This document shows positions 50,785 through 60,093 of a stretch of DNA of 64,000 bases, piece by piece. The DNA lies in contig DASZRO010000035.1 of assembly GCA_035550055.1 (NCBI GenBank), positions 1-64,000 of the forward strand, given 5' to 3'. Source of the stretch: Mycobacteriales bacterium (GTDB lineage: Bacteria > Actinomycetota > Actinomycetes > JAFAQI01). A model generated the notes under the pieces. It saw only the letters and a list, made by a program, of their open reading frames with translations. It made no database searches and was not told the origin of the DNA. Made by a program: the position numbers and the translations under genes. The first letter of the stretch is position 1. Every line of letters starts with the position of its first letter.

Positions 50785-50858
50785 CACACAACCCCGCCCA
50801 CGAACCGGACACGACGCCGCAACTCCGGCAAAAGGACCGGGGTTGTGTGCTACTTCGA
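50776..50858. repeat. perfect 21-bp inverted repeat
   Basis: Arms 50776-50796 and 50838-50858 are exact reverse complements over 21 bases, with a 41-base spacer. The left arm includes the stop codon of the esterase gene; the right arm ends 71 bases before the SCO1 start. It could be a terminator for the esterase gene (no T-run) or a remnant of a small repeat element. I saw no third copy in the window by eye. Confidence 0.6.
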
Positions 50859-50929
50859 ACCCGGGGCGGGCGTCAGGGCGGCGGCAGGCCGGGCCCGGCC
50901 GCGTGGGACCATTCGATGGGGCGAACGCT

Positions 50930-51601
50930 ATGAGGCACGAGATCCGGATGAGACGACTTCGCGGTACGGCGGCGGCCGCCGTAACTGCCCTCGCCGTACT
51001 CGCCGGCTGCTCCTCCGGCTCCGGGAACACCCCCGTCGCGATCATCGGCGGAGGCACCCAGGCGAGCTTCGCCGGCGACCTGCTCCAACCGCCCACCCAC
51101 GAGCCGTCGTTCACCCTCGAGGACACCTCGGGCCACCAATACGACCTCCGCGCCCGGACCGCCGGCAAGATCGTGCTCGTCTACTTCGGGTACACGCACT
51201 GCCCGGACATCTGCCCCACCCTCATGGCCGACATCGCCCAAGCCCTGCGCGAGTCGAGTACGGCGGTACGCCGCCACGTCAAGGTCGCCTTCATCAGCGT
51301 GGATCCGGTCCGCGACTCGACCACGGTCATCCGCACTTGGCTCGACCACTTCGACCCATCGTTCATCGGGCTGCGCGGCAGCATCCGCCAGATCATCGCG
51401 GTGCAGCACGAACTCGGGGTGCCGGCCAGCCAGGTGCGCCCGCACAGCAAGCACGGCTACACCGTGGAGCACTCCGCGGAGATCCTGGCGTTCACCCCGG
51501 ACCACCTCGCGCATCTGCTCTACACCGAGGGACCGACCACGATCCAGGACATCAAGGGGGATCTCGCCGCCCTGGTGAAGGAAGGCAAATGGGGCGCGTG
51601 A
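50930..51601 (+). CDS. SCO1/SenC copper chaperone lipoprotein
   Basis: A 223-residue lipoprotein: lipobox LAGC (Cys27), thioredoxin fold with the copper-binding Cys91-x3-Cys95 (THCPDICP) and the conserved His181 (VEHS). SCO1 delivers copper to the CuA site of cytochrome c oxidase or acts as a thiol reductase. The ATG at 50930 gives a compact Arg-rich signal peptide; an ATG at 50948 is possible. Its end overlaps the PCuAC-CtaG gene, and the two are probably cotranscribed as an oxidase copper-loading unit. Confidence 0.92.
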   Translation: MRHEIRMRRLRGTAAAAVTALAVLAGCSSGSGNTPVAIIGGGTQASFAGDLLQPPTHEPSFTLEDTSGHQYDLRARTAGKIVLVYFGYTHCPDICPTLMADIAQALRESSTAVRRHVKVAFISVDPVRDSTTVIRTWLDHFDPSFIGLRGSIRQIIAVQHELGVPASQVRPHSKHGYTVEHSAEILAFTPDHLAHLLYTEGPTTIQDIKGDLAALVKEGKWGA

Positions 51602-53190
51602 GGCGGCGCCGCCTGGTTCCCGTGCTGCTCGGCCTCGTCTTTGCGGCGGCGGCCTGCGGCGGCGCCTCGTCCGGCTCCCTTCAGGTCACCGACACCTCCC
51701 TGGACGTGACCGGCGGTCACGCGCGGGTCGGCCCGCTGTCGATCACCCACGCCTACATCCCGGCGCCGGCGACCGCCTCGCTGGCCGCGGCGTACTTCAC
51801 CGTGACGAACAGCGGCTCGACATCCGACCAGCTCCTACGGGTGACGTCGAGTGACTTCGCCAGCGCGACGCTGCACCGCTACGCGACCACCTCTGACGGC
51901 GCCGAGCAGATGGTGATGCTGCCCGGCGGCGCGGTCGTCCCCGCCCACGGGCAGCTCGTCCTCACGCCCGGTTCCTACCACCTGATGCTTCAGCAACCGG
52001 CCAAGGCGCTACGCCGGGGCATGGTCGAGCAGCTCACCGTCGTCTTTGCGAAGGCGGGCAGCGTCAACCTCACCGTTCCGGTCGTCGCCGACACCGGCCT
52101 GCCCGGGTCCCCGACCAGCTCGGCCGACCAGATGCCGGGCATGTCGATGCCCGGCATGTCGGTCGGCGCCACGACGACCGGCCGGTCGCCGCCGTCCGCA
52201 CTGGCGCTACCGAAGCTCACCGCGTCCCGGCTGTTCTCGATGTGGTCGTTGCACGTCTGGTCCGCGCTGGCCGCGGCGCTGCTCCTGATCGGCTACCTGA
52301 TCGCCCTCGCGACCGCTCGACGGCGCGGCGCGTCCTGGCAGCACCGGGCGACCGCGTCCTGGCTCGGCGGGGTCGCGGTGCTCGTCTTCACGACCCAGGG
52401 CGGTCCGCGCGTGTACGACGACGCGTTGTTCTGGGTGCACATGGTCGGGCACCTGCTGCTCGTGATGGTGGTGCCGGTGCTGCTGGTCGCGGGCCGCCCG
52501 CTCGACCTGACCAGCGCCGCACTGCCGACCACAGCGAGGGAACGGTTCGACCGCGCGTTGCGCGGCAGGGCGGTGTCACTCGTCACCAATCCCGGCGTCG
52601 GGCTGGCGCTCTACGCCGCGGTGATCGTCGGGACGCACCTCACCGGCTTCATGAACCAGATGATGCTCCACCCGTGGCTGACCGGCGTCGAACAGCTGAT
52701 GTACGTCGTCGCCGGCACGCTGTTCTTCCTGCCGCTCATCGGCGACGCGCCGATCCGCTGGAAGCTGTCGGCGCCGTTGCGCATGGCGATGCTCGTCGTC
52801 GCGATGCCCGTCGACACCTTCACCGGCGTGGTGCTGGGCCAGACCAACTCCTACCCCTGGCCGATGATGGCCGCGATGCACCCGGCGTGGGCACCGAGCC
52901 TGCTCACCGACCTCCACGCCGGCGGTGCGGTGATGTGGGTGGGCGGCGACGCGATCATGGCTGTCATGTTCGGCGTGGCCGCGGTCGGCTGGGCGCGGGC
53001 CGCCGGCACGGGTGCCACCTCTGACCTGGGCGGCTGGCTCGACTCGGCGCGGGCGAACTACCAGCACGACCTGGTCGGCGCGCGGCCGGTGAACGACGGC
53101 GAGCCGGCACCGACCGCCGATCCGGACAGCGACGAAGCCCTCGCGGCGTACAACGACTACCTGCAGCGGCTCGGGGACCGCAGGCGCTGA
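51589..53190 (+). CDS. PCuAC-CtaG fusion protein (copper delivery)
   Basis: A 533-residue fusion. It starts with a signal peptide with lipobox FAAAAC (Cys23). Then comes a periplasmic copper chaperone PCuAC domain (about 35-165) with His96, Met108/Met110 and the HxM pair His131/Met133, and a Met-rich linker (about 182-191, MPGMSMPGM). The C-terminal half is a seven-helix CtaG-like membrane domain with conserved His/Met (LFWVHMVGHLL, FMNQMMLHPWL, LHAGGAVMWVGGD). Together with SCO1 it should hand copper to the oxidase. The ATG has AAGGAAGG four bases upstream; a GTG at 51598 overlapping the SCO1 stop is an alternative. Confidence 0.88.
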   Translation: MGRVRRRRLVPVLLGLVFAAAACGGASSGSLQVTDTSLDVTGGHARVGPLSITHAYIPAPATASLAAAYFTVTNSGSTSDQLLRVTSSDFASATLHRYATTSDGAEQMVMLPGGAVVPAHGQLVLTPGSYHLMLQQPAKALRRGMVEQLTVVFAKAGSVNLTVPVVADTGLPGSPTSSADQMPGMSMPGMSVGATTTGRSPPSALALPKLTASRLFSMWSLHVWSALAAALLLIGYLIALATARRRGASWQHRATASWLGGVAVLVFTTQGGPRVYDDALFWVHMVGHLLLVMVVPVLLVAGRPLDLTSAALPTTARERFDRALRGRAVSLVTNPGVGLALYAAVIVGTHLTGFMNQMMLHPWLTGVEQLMYVVAGTLFFLPLIGDAPIRWKLSAPLRMAMLVVAMPVDTFTGVVLGQTNSYPWPMMAAMHPAWAPSLLTDLHAGGAVMWVGGDAIMAVMFGVAAVGWARAAGTGATSDLGGWLDSARANYQHDLVGARPVNDGEPAPTADPDSDEALAAYNDYLQRLGDRRR

Positions 53191-53205
53191 GACAGCAGAG
53201 CCGCG

Positions 53206-54708
53206 TCATCGCCGGTACTCGGCATGCGCCGCGGCGGTCGCCACGTCACGTGGGTAGGTCCGCATCGCCTTGAACAGATAGAACGCGCTCGCGACGAGCG
53301 GCACCAGCATCACGAGGAACGTCCAGCGCAGCGCGCCTTTGCCGCCGCCGAACACGACGTCGGACACCACGCCGAACAGCATCGGCGCCAAGGCCTGCGC
53401 AGCCGTGCGCAGGAACGTGCGGATGCCCTCCGCGCGCCCCCACAGCGGCGCCGGCATGATGTCGAGCCGGGCGGCGTTGAGTGGCGGATTCTGCGCCGAC
53501 AACCCGAACGCGGCAAGGATCAGGTACGGCAGCGCCCGCATCGGGTGGTGCGTCATCAGCGCCGGAATGAACGCCCCGGCGGCGATCGCCGAGCCCACCG
53601 CGGCGACGAAGACGCGTGAGTTCAGGAACTTCCGCTTCAGCATTCCGTCGCCGAGCCGGCCGCCGATGAGGACACCTGCGACCGCGCCGATCCCGACGAC
53701 CAGGATCAGCAGGTTCGCGAGCGCGGTGTTCACGCCGTACTGGTTCTGCGCCATCTCGACGCCGAAGGTCTGCACCCCGGTCAGATAGAAGTAGCCGCAC
53801 GCGCTGGCGATGATCATCACGACGTTGGTACGGATCGACATGATGTAGCGCGTCGCCTGCCAGAAGCCCATCAACCGCGGATCCATGTCGAGCACCTGGT
53901 CGTGCTCCGGCTCGATTCCCTTGTGGCGGGAGACGTCGTGCGCCACGTTGTCGACCGTCTCCTCGACCACGTCGAGCGGCTCGTCGATCACCAGCGCTCG
54001 GCGCGGGATCTCGGTGGCACCGTCGGGGATCATGCCGGCGCCGCCGCGCATCGGCTCGGGCAGCCGCAGCACCATGCGCCCGAGCAGGAACGCGGGCACG
54101 GCCAGGAGCAGGAAGGACAACCGCCAGGACAGAGCCGACACGTCACCGGTCACCGCGAAGCCGACGCCCCCGCCGAGCAGCTCGCCGGCCAACACGTAGC
54201 TGTAGATCCGGCCGCGTTCCCCGCTCGGGAACCAGTCGCCCAGCATCGACGCGATCACCGGCCCGGCAGAGGCCGTCACCACGCCGAGGGCGAGCCGGGC
54301 GATCAGCAGGTGGGTGAACGAGTGCACCAGCGCGCTCCACACCATGCACGCCCCCCACAGCAGGATCGACAACCCGAGCAGCCGGGTGCGCTTCATCCGG
54401 TCGGCGAGGGCGCCGAACGGCAGGCTCGCGATCGCCGCCACGACGCAGTTCACCCCGACCAGCAGGCCGATGTCGGAGTTGGAGATGTGCAGGGCGTTGC
54501 GCAGCGGCGTCGCCGACGCCCCCACGGTCGCGGTGTCCGCGCTGGACAAGGCGAGCACCCCGCCGAGTACGACGACGACCTGTGTGCGCGCGGGACCGCC
54601 GAAGAACCTCTCGATGCGCCGCCACGTCCACCTGGCGACCCGCGCCGGCACGCCGCGCTGAGGGGGTGGCACGCCGCGCTGCCGCTCCGGCAGCGGGATC
54701 GTGCTCAC
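53206..54708 (-). CDS. MFS transporter
   Basis: A 500-residue major facilitator with about twelve helices. The motif A region is FGALADRMKRTRLLG between helices 2 and 3; a cytoplasmic loop of about 75 residues (EIPRRALVIDEPLDVVEETVDNV) separates the halves; the second half has its own GGRLGDGMLKRKF. The extra-long acidic central loop is unusual. The family is wide (drug efflux, metabolite or metal-complex transport). Its place between copper proteins invites, but does not prove, a metal role. Convergent with the PCuAC-CtaG gene. Confidence 0.85.
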   Translation of the reverse strand: MSTIPLPERQRGVPPPQRGVPARVARWTWRRIERFFGGPARTQVVVVLGGVLALSSADTATVGASATPLRNALHISNSDIGLLVGVNCVVAAIASLPFGALADRMKRTRLLGLSILLWGACMVWSALVHSFTHLLIARLALGVVTASAGPVIASMLGDWFPSGERGRIYSYVLAGELLGGGVGFAVTGDVSALSWRLSFLLLAVPAFLLGRMVLRLPEPMRGGAGMIPDGATEIPRRALVIDEPLDVVEETVDNVAHDVSRHKGIEPEHDQVLDMDPRLMGFWQATRYIMSIRTNVVMIIASACGYFYLTGVQTFGVEMAQNQYGVNTALANLLILVVGIGAVAGVLIGGRLGDGMLKRKFLNSRVFVAAVGSAIAAGAFIPALMTHHPMRALPYLILAAFGLSAQNPPLNAARLDIMPAPLWGRAEGIRTFLRTAAQALAPMLFGVVSDVVFGGGKGALRWTFLVMLVPLVASAFYLFKAMRTYPRDVATAAAHAEYRR

Positions 54709-54726
54709 GACCGACAGTCTTGCGCG

Positions 54727-55389
54727 TCAGCCAGCTTCCCAGCGCCGGAGCAGCGCAAAGCCCGCGACGACCAACGAGAGGGCGCCGAGGGCGAGTCCCG
54801 CGATCGCGAGCCCCCGGTTGAGGTTCTTCGAGGAGTGGCCGCCCGCTGCGGTCGATGCGAGGTGTCGAGGCAGGTGAAGGGTCGGCGCGGGAAAGTCCGG
54901 CTCCGGGCCGCCCTTGGGCGCCGTCTCGATCCAGCGCACGACCTTGCCGTTGCTGTAGGTCTGCAACGCCTTGAACGTCAGCGACGGCACCTTCGGCAGG
55001 TCACTCACGTCGATGTCGAAGTCCTGGTAGCCACCCACCGGGATGTGGCCGCCGGTCCACGTCACCTCTGAGACGGCCTGAGTGATCGGCCCGTCATCGG
55101 TCTGGACCGGCTTGTTCAGCGTGATGTTCTTCACCGCGAACTGCCAGCCGTCCAGCGGCTGCACCAAGACGCCGAGCAACGGCGTGTCCGTCGGCAGGAA
55201 CACCTGCAGCTTCACCGTCGTCGCGTTGTCCATCTCGTTCGGCGTGCGGAAGGACAGCACCGCGTCGCTGCCGCCACGCACCGCGTCGTACGAGTGCACC
55301 GTGACGTGGGCAGAGGCCGGCAGCGCTGCGGCCAGTACGACGATCGGCGCAACCACCACCACGGTGGCCAGCCGGCGAAGGCGAAGCAT
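54727..55389 (-). CDS. YcnI-like copper-binding protein (DUF1775)
   Basis: A 220-residue exported protein: signal peptide ending ASA, so the mature chain starts with His28 (HVTVHSYDAV), as in YcnI proteins that bind Cu(II) through the N-terminal His. The DUF1775 domain shows SFRTPNEMDNATTVKLQVFLP and WTGGHIPVGGYQDF, with a Trp available for the site. A C-terminal membrane helix (IAGLALGALSLVVAGFALL) anchors it. GAGGAG precedes the ATG at 55389. It lies 20 bases downstream of CopC-CopD in the same direction. Confidence 0.87.
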   Translation of the reverse strand: MLRLRRLATVVVVAPIVVLAAALPASAHVTVHSYDAVRGGSDAVLSFRTPNEMDNATTVKLQVFLPTDTPLLGVLVQPLDGWQFAVKNITLNKPVQTDDGPITQAVSEVTWTGGHIPVGGYQDFDIDVSDLPKVPSLTFKALQTYSNGKVVRWIETAPKGGPEPDFPAPTLHLPRHLASTAAGGHSSKNLNRGLAIAGLALGALSLVVAGFALLRRWEAG

Positions 55390-55408
55390 CGGGTCTCCTC
55401 TGCTGGAG

Positions 55409-57028
55409 CTATTCGATAGGGACGGTAGCGGTGACCGCGACCTCGTTGATCGGCGAGGTCTGGATGTCGAGCTGGACCTGCCACGAGCCCCGGTCCGGGA
55501 ACACGACGGTCGCGAGCTCACGGCCGGTCCCGGCGGGCCGGAACGTGATCGGAAGCGGGCCGACCGACGGATCGACCTCGGTGAGCGAGCCGGTGATCTT
55601 GTCGATCCGCTGTGCTGCGCCGTCGAGCCGGCGGGTCGACGCGACCAGATCGACGCTGCCCACTCTGGTGTGGTCGAGGTGAACGGTGACGACGATCCCG
55701 CCGTCGGTCGCCGACTGCGTGTACGGCGGGGCGTAGACCTCGTAGGCCTGGGCGGTGCCGGTGAGTGCGGCGGTCACCCCGAGAATCGCCACGGCCACGG
55801 CGAACTCCGCAGCGACCGACCTGCGCAGCCGGGACACCTGTCGCGCCGCGAGCCGACGGGAGATCACCGCGATCGCGATCACCACCACCACGATCGCGGT
55901 CTTCACCAGCAGCAGCACGCCGTACCTCGTCGCGGTGAACGCACCCCAGTGCCGCACGTTGCGCCAGGTGGCGAACAACCCGGTGGCGACGATCAGCGCG
56001 ACGGCCGCGAGCGCCCAGTCCGAGAACCGGGCCACCACCGCAGCAGCGGCGTCGTCACCCACGCTGAGCACACCGACAACGAGCAGCAGCAGTCCACCGA
56101 GCCAGATCGTCATCGCGGCGACGTGGGCAAGGTCGGCGATGAACGCCAGCGGCACCAGCGACCCGGTCGAGGCGTGACCGGCGTAGGGCCAGGTGGCGGC
56201 AAGCGCCAGCGTCACCCCGGAAGCCGCGTAGCGCCTGGCCCGCTCGTGGTCGCGGGTGATGAGGAAGATGTCGGCGAGCACCACGACGAGGGCGAGCCGC
56301 TCCATGCCGGCCCTGCCGAAGCGACCGTCCGTCCCGAGCCGCAACACCGAGCGGTGCAAGGCGTGGGCGAGCGGTACCCCGGCGGCCAGCGCACCTTGCA
56401 CGACGAAGCCGGCGAGGGTCACCACGGCCAGACCGATCCCGCCGCCGAGGATCGTCCAGCGCACCCGCCGCAACGCCAGGCCGGCCGGCCACAGCCACAG
56501 CGCAGCGACGAGCAGTCCGGGGCCGGCCACCAGTCCGAGGTAGCCAAGGCCGCGGATCACTCCTGATGCGCTCAGCGTCGCGGGATCCTGCCGGACGGTC
56601 GGCGGGGCGCCCGTCACCTTCGTCCGGTGCCCGATCGAGAACTCGAAGCTGCCCGACACGATGTGGGTGTCGGCGGACGTCACCCGCCAGGTCACCGTGT
56701 ACGTGCCGTCGGCGAGCCCCGGCGGCAGCGTGGTCTCGACCGTGTCGCCGCGGCCGTTCGGATGGGTGGTGGGCCCCACCTGCACCGCACGCAGCTTGTC
56801 GTCGTACACGCGCAGTGCGTCGCTGGCGGTGACGACCGTCTCGTCGTAGGTGAGGACGACGACGGGCGGCTCGGTCTTGACGACGCTGTCCGCCGCGGGC
56901 GAGCTGTGTTCGAGGACCGCGTGAGCGCTCGCCGGGAACGCGACCGCGATCAGGAAGCCGAATGAGGCGCAGGCGACGAAGGCGCCGCGGGAAAGGCACC
57001 GCCATCGGTTCCCGCCAACGGCCAGCAT
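55409..57028 (-). CDS. CopC-CopD fusion copper protein (YcnJ-like)
   Basis: A 539-residue fusion: signal peptide ending ASA, mature N-terminal His36, and a CopC domain with Asp120-x-His122 (SADTHIVSG), which together with His36 forms the Cu(II) site. An eight-helix CopD domain follows, then a C-terminal extracytoplasmic beta domain after YEVYAPP. It should bind copper outside and pass it inward. It is first of a copC-copD/ycnI pair and divergent from the amine oxidase gene. CopC-CopD fusions are common in actinobacteria. Confidence 0.9.
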   Translation of the reverse strand: MLAVGGNRWRCLSRGAFVACASFGFLIAVAFPASAHAVLEHSSPAADSVVKTEPPVVVLTYDETVVTASDALRVYDDKLRAVQVGPTTHPNGRGDTVETTLPPGLADGTYTVTWRVTSADTHIVSGSFEFSIGHRTKVTGAPPTVRQDPATLSASGVIRGLGYLGLVAGPGLLVAALWLWPAGLALRRVRWTILGGGIGLAVVTLAGFVVQGALAAGVPLAHALHRSVLRLGTDGRFGRAGMERLALVVVLADIFLITRDHERARRYAASGVTLALAATWPYAGHASTGSLVPLAFIADLAHVAAMTIWLGGLLLLVVGVLSVGDDAAAAVVARFSDWALAAVALIVATGLFATWRNVRHWGAFTATRYGVLLLVKTAIVVVVIAIAVISRRLAARQVSRLRRSVAAEFAVAVAILGVTAALTGTAQAYEVYAPPYTQSATDGGIVVTVHLDHTRVGSVDLVASTRRLDGAAQRIDKITGSLTEVDPSVGPLPITFRPAGTGRELATVVFPDRGSWQVQLDIQTSPINEVAVTATVPIE

Positions 57029-57035
57029 CGCGCCT

Positions 57036-57041
57036 TATTCT
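57036..57041 (+). promoter_or_regulatory. -10 box of amine oxidase gene
   Basis: TATTCT fits TANNNT and lies five bases before the GTG start, predicting a leaderless or nearly leaderless transcript. It lies in the 18-base gap to the divergent copC-copD gene. Confidence 0.4.
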
Positions 57042-57046
57042 GCCTC

Positions 57047-58690
57047 GTGCTCAGTCGCCGGGCGTTCCTGGGTGCTGCTGCCGGAGCCGGGGTGATGTTG
57101 CCGGCGCAGCTGCGCGCCGCTCCGTTGCTCGTCGACACCGGCGCCGCGCACGGTCTGGCCGGAACCCGCACCACCGACGTCGTCATCGTCGGGGCAGGTC
57201 TCGCCGGGCTGACCGCCGCACGCCGGCTGGTCGCCAAGGGGGTGCGCGTCGTCGTCCTCGAAGCCCGCCACCGCGTCGGCGGGCGCACGCTGTCCTACGA
57301 ACTGCGGGACGGGCGCGTCCTCGACGTCGGCGGGCAGTGGGTCGGCCCGATCCCGGGCGAGACCACCTCGTCGACGATCCCCGGCCAAGCCGTGCAGCGG
57401 ACTCAGCACCGCATCTTCGATCTCGCCAAGTCGGTGGGCGTCCACACGTTCAAGACCTACGACTCGGGCTCCTACGTCAACGAGACGGTGTCAGGGCTTC
57501 GTACGACGGACAGCGGCACCCGGCTCCCGATCGACCTCGGCGACGTCGGCGGCGCGGAGACCCTGCTGCTGTGGAACGAGCTGGCCAAGCAGGTCGACCC
57601 CACCCATCCCTGGGACTCGCCGAGCCGCGAGCAGGCGCTCGAGTGGGACTCGATGACGGTGGACACCTGGATGCGCCAGAACCTGGTCCCGCCGGGCCAG
57701 GGTCCCGAGTCCGAGCTCTACGCCCTCACCGCGCTCGCCGCGCAGTCGGTCAGCGGCCCGTGCGATCCGCGGGACATGTCCTTCCTCGACATGCTCGTGG
57801 CGATCGCCACCGCCGGGACGATCGACAACATGATCAACACCGGCGGCGGCGCCCAGGACAGCCGGTTCATCGGCGGTGCGCAGCGGGTCTCGATCAAGGT
57901 GGCGGCGCAGCTCGGCGACCGGGTCGTGCTGGGCGCGCCCGTCCGCTCGATCTCTCAAAACCGGCGCGGCGTGGCCGTGGCCGGCGACGGGTTCGCCGTG
58001 ACGGGCAAGGCGGTGATCGTCGCGCTGCCGCCGACGTTGACCGGGCGCATCCACTACGACCCGCCGATGTCGCAGTTCGACGGTGGCACCCGCGACCAGC
58101 TCGTACAGCGCACCCCGATGGGGTCGACCATCAAGGTCCAGGCGTTCTACCCCCGGCCGTACTGGCGCGAGCAGGGGCTCGCCGGGCAGGCGACCAGTGA
58201 TCGCGGCCCGATCAAGAGCACGTTCGACAACACTCCGTTCACAGCAGACGCCGCGACCACGAGCTCGCACGACGTGTCGCCCGGTGTCCTGGTGGGGTTC
58301 ATGGATGCCGGCGACGCCCGCGAGTGGGCACGCAAGACGATGGCGCAGCGCCGCGAGGCGACCGAGTCGACCTTCGCCCGGCTGTTTCCCGGCGGCCCTG
58401 AAGCGATCGGCTACCTGGAGATGAACTGGTCGCTGGAGACCTACACCGGCGGCTGCTACGGCGTGTTCTTCGCCCCCGGGGTGTGGACGTCCTACGGGCC
58501 GGCGCTGGCTCGACCGGTCGGGCGCATCCACTGGGCCGGCAGTGACATCTCGCCGGTATGGAACGGCTACATGGACGGCGCGGTGTACTCCGGGGAGGTC
58601 GCCGCCGCCGAAGTGCTCGAGCAGCTCGGGCACCACGGGGTCGCGTTGCGCGACGAGCCGCCGGGCCCGAAGTCGACCGGGCGGCAGTAA
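57047..58690 (+). CDS. Tat-exported flavin amine oxidase
   Basis: A 547-residue flavin amine oxidase. The N-terminus SRRAFLGAAAGAG is a twin-arginine signal, so it is exported folded with FAD. The FAD site is VVIVGAGLAGLTAARRLVAKG with the VLEARHRVGGRT continuation; the C-terminal FAD-binding segment is RIHWAGSDISPVWNGYMDGAVYSG. A small-amine, polyamine or amino-acid substrate is likely; the exact one is open. GTG start with a -10 box immediately upstream. It faces the convergent FprA gene. Confidence 0.88.
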   Translation: MLSRRAFLGAAAGAGVMLPAQLRAAPLLVDTGAAHGLAGTRTTDVVIVGAGLAGLTAARRLVAKGVRVVVLEARHRVGGRTLSYELRDGRVLDVGGQWVGPIPGETTSSTIPGQAVQRTQHRIFDLAKSVGVHTFKTYDSGSYVNETVSGLRTTDSGTRLPIDLGDVGGAETLLLWNELAKQVDPTHPWDSPSREQALEWDSMTVDTWMRQNLVPPGQGPESELYALTALAAQSVSGPCDPRDMSFLDMLVAIATAGTIDNMINTGGGAQDSRFIGGAQRVSIKVAAQLGDRVVLGAPVRSISQNRRGVAVAGDGFAVTGKAVIVALPPTLTGRIHYDPPMSQFDGGTRDQLVQRTPMGSTIKVQAFYPRPYWREQGLAGQATSDRGPIKSTFDNTPFTADAATTSSHDVSPGVLVGFMDAGDAREWARKTMAQRREATESTFARLFPGGPEAIGYLEMNWSLETYTGGCYGVFFAPGVWTSYGPALARPVGRIHWAGSDISPVWNGYMDGAVYSGEVAAAEVLEQLGHHGVALRDEPPGPKSTGRQ

Positions 58691-58718
58691 CGATTTGCGG
58701 AACTGTTGCGCGCGGCGA

Positions 58719-60035
58719 CTACCCGGCCTGGGCTTCCGCGGCGGCGAGCAGCTCCTCCCACAGCGACAGCTTCACCCTGGCGTTGCCGCGCACTCCGCCG
58801 CGGGCGACCTCGGCGGCGTCGATCGCGTTCCAGCCGGCAAGCACGACAGGGGACTTCCCGCGCTCGGCGATGCGCTCCAAGGCGGTACCAGGGGTGACGT
58901 CGCGCGCCATGAGCCGGTCGTGGTCGGCGAGCAGGGACGCGACCGCGCCCTTCGCGTCGCTGCGGTTGGTGCCGATCACCCCGGTCGCGCCTCGCCCGAT
59001 CCAGCCGCAGGCGTACTCCCCGACCTCGACCCTGCCTCCGACGACGCGGTGCTCCTCGTTCGGGATCACGTTGTTGTCCTCGTCGAACGGCACGCCCGGC
59101 ATCGGCGTCCCGATGTAGCCGACCGAACGGAACACCAGCTGCGCCGGGATGTCGTACGTCGAGCCGTCCGGGCGCTCGCAGCGCAGCGCCTCGACGTGGT
59201 CGGTGCCGACGATCGCGGCGGGGCGGGAGTGGAAGTGCACGTGGAGCCGCCGCTTCGCGCCGGTCGGGGCACGGTGGGCCCACTCCTTGAACACCTCGAG
59301 GTTGCGCTTGACGTCCTTGTCGTCGGAGTCGACGCCGTCGACCTGCGCGGGGTCCACGACCACGTCCACGCCGGCGAGCTCCCCCATCTCCCGCAGCTCC
59401 TTGATCGTGAACTTCGCGTGCTCCGGGCCGCGCCGCCCGACGATGTGTACATCGGTGAGGGTCGACGCCCGCAACACCTCGAGCACGTCGTCGGGCACGT
59501 CGGTGGTGGCCATCTCCTCCGGGTCGCGGACGATCACCCGCGCGACGTCGATCGCGACGTTGCCGAGCCCGATGACGACGGCGCTGGTGGCGGCGAGCGA
59601 GTACGACGTGAAGAAGTCCGGGTGACCGCTGTACCAGTTCACGAAGGCGGTCGCCGCGACGCTGCCGGGAAGATCCTCGCCGGGGATGCCGAGCTTGCGG
59701 TCGATCGCTGCCCCGTAGGCGTAGACGACCGCGTGATAGTCCGCGAGCAGCTCCGCGACCGTCACGTCCGTCCCGACCTCGACGTTGCCGAAGAACCGTA
59801 CGCAGTCGTGTTCGAGGATGCGCTGCAGCGTCGAGGCGAGGTTCTTCATCTTGACGTGGTCCGGAGCGACGCCGTAGCGAAGCAGGCCGAACGGCGCCGG
59901 CAACCGGTCGATGATGTCGACCCGCACGGGGTGGTCGGGCTGCGAACAGAGCGCGTCAGCGACGTAGATGCCGGCTGGGCCGGCACCGATCACTGCAACT
60001 CTGAGGTCGTTTTCGGCGCTCGTCACGGCGTCCAT
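58719..60035 (-). CDS. ferredoxin-NADP reductase, FprA type
   Basis: A 438-residue adrenodoxin-reductase-like flavoprotein: FAD motif VAVIGAGPAGIYVADAL, then GVAPDHVKMK, the NADP motif VVIGLGNVAIDVARV, and GYACGWIGRGATGVIGTNR, typical of FprA. It moves electrons from NADPH to a ferredoxin; the P450 and Rieske oxygenase in this window would be possible clients, though no ferredoxin gene is present. ATG start; divergent from the DUF445 gene by 58 bases. Confidence 0.9.
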   Translation of the reverse strand: MDAVTSAENDLRVAVIGAGPAGIYVADALCSQPDHPVRVDIIDRLPAPFGLLRYGVAPDHVKMKNLASTLQRILEHDCVRFFGNVEVGTDVTVAELLADYHAVVYAYGAAIDRKLGIPGEDLPGSVAATAFVNWYSGHPDFFTSYSLAATSAVVIGLGNVAIDVARVIVRDPEEMATTDVPDDVLEVLRASTLTDVHIVGRRGPEHAKFTIKELREMGELAGVDVVVDPAQVDGVDSDDKDVKRNLEVFKEWAHRAPTGAKRRLHVHFHSRPAAIVGTDHVEALRCERPDGSTYDIPAQLVFRSVGYIGTPMPGVPFDEDNNVIPNEEHRVVGGRVEVGEYACGWIGRGATGVIGTNRSDAKGAVASLLADHDRLMARDVTPGTALERIAERGKSPVVLAGWNAIDAAEVARGGVRGNARVKLSLWEELLAAAEAQAG

Positions 60036-60093
60036 TCTGCAAAACTCACCCCGTCCGGCATCGGAGGGTCGTCAGCAGGGAGGCGGACGGGCG

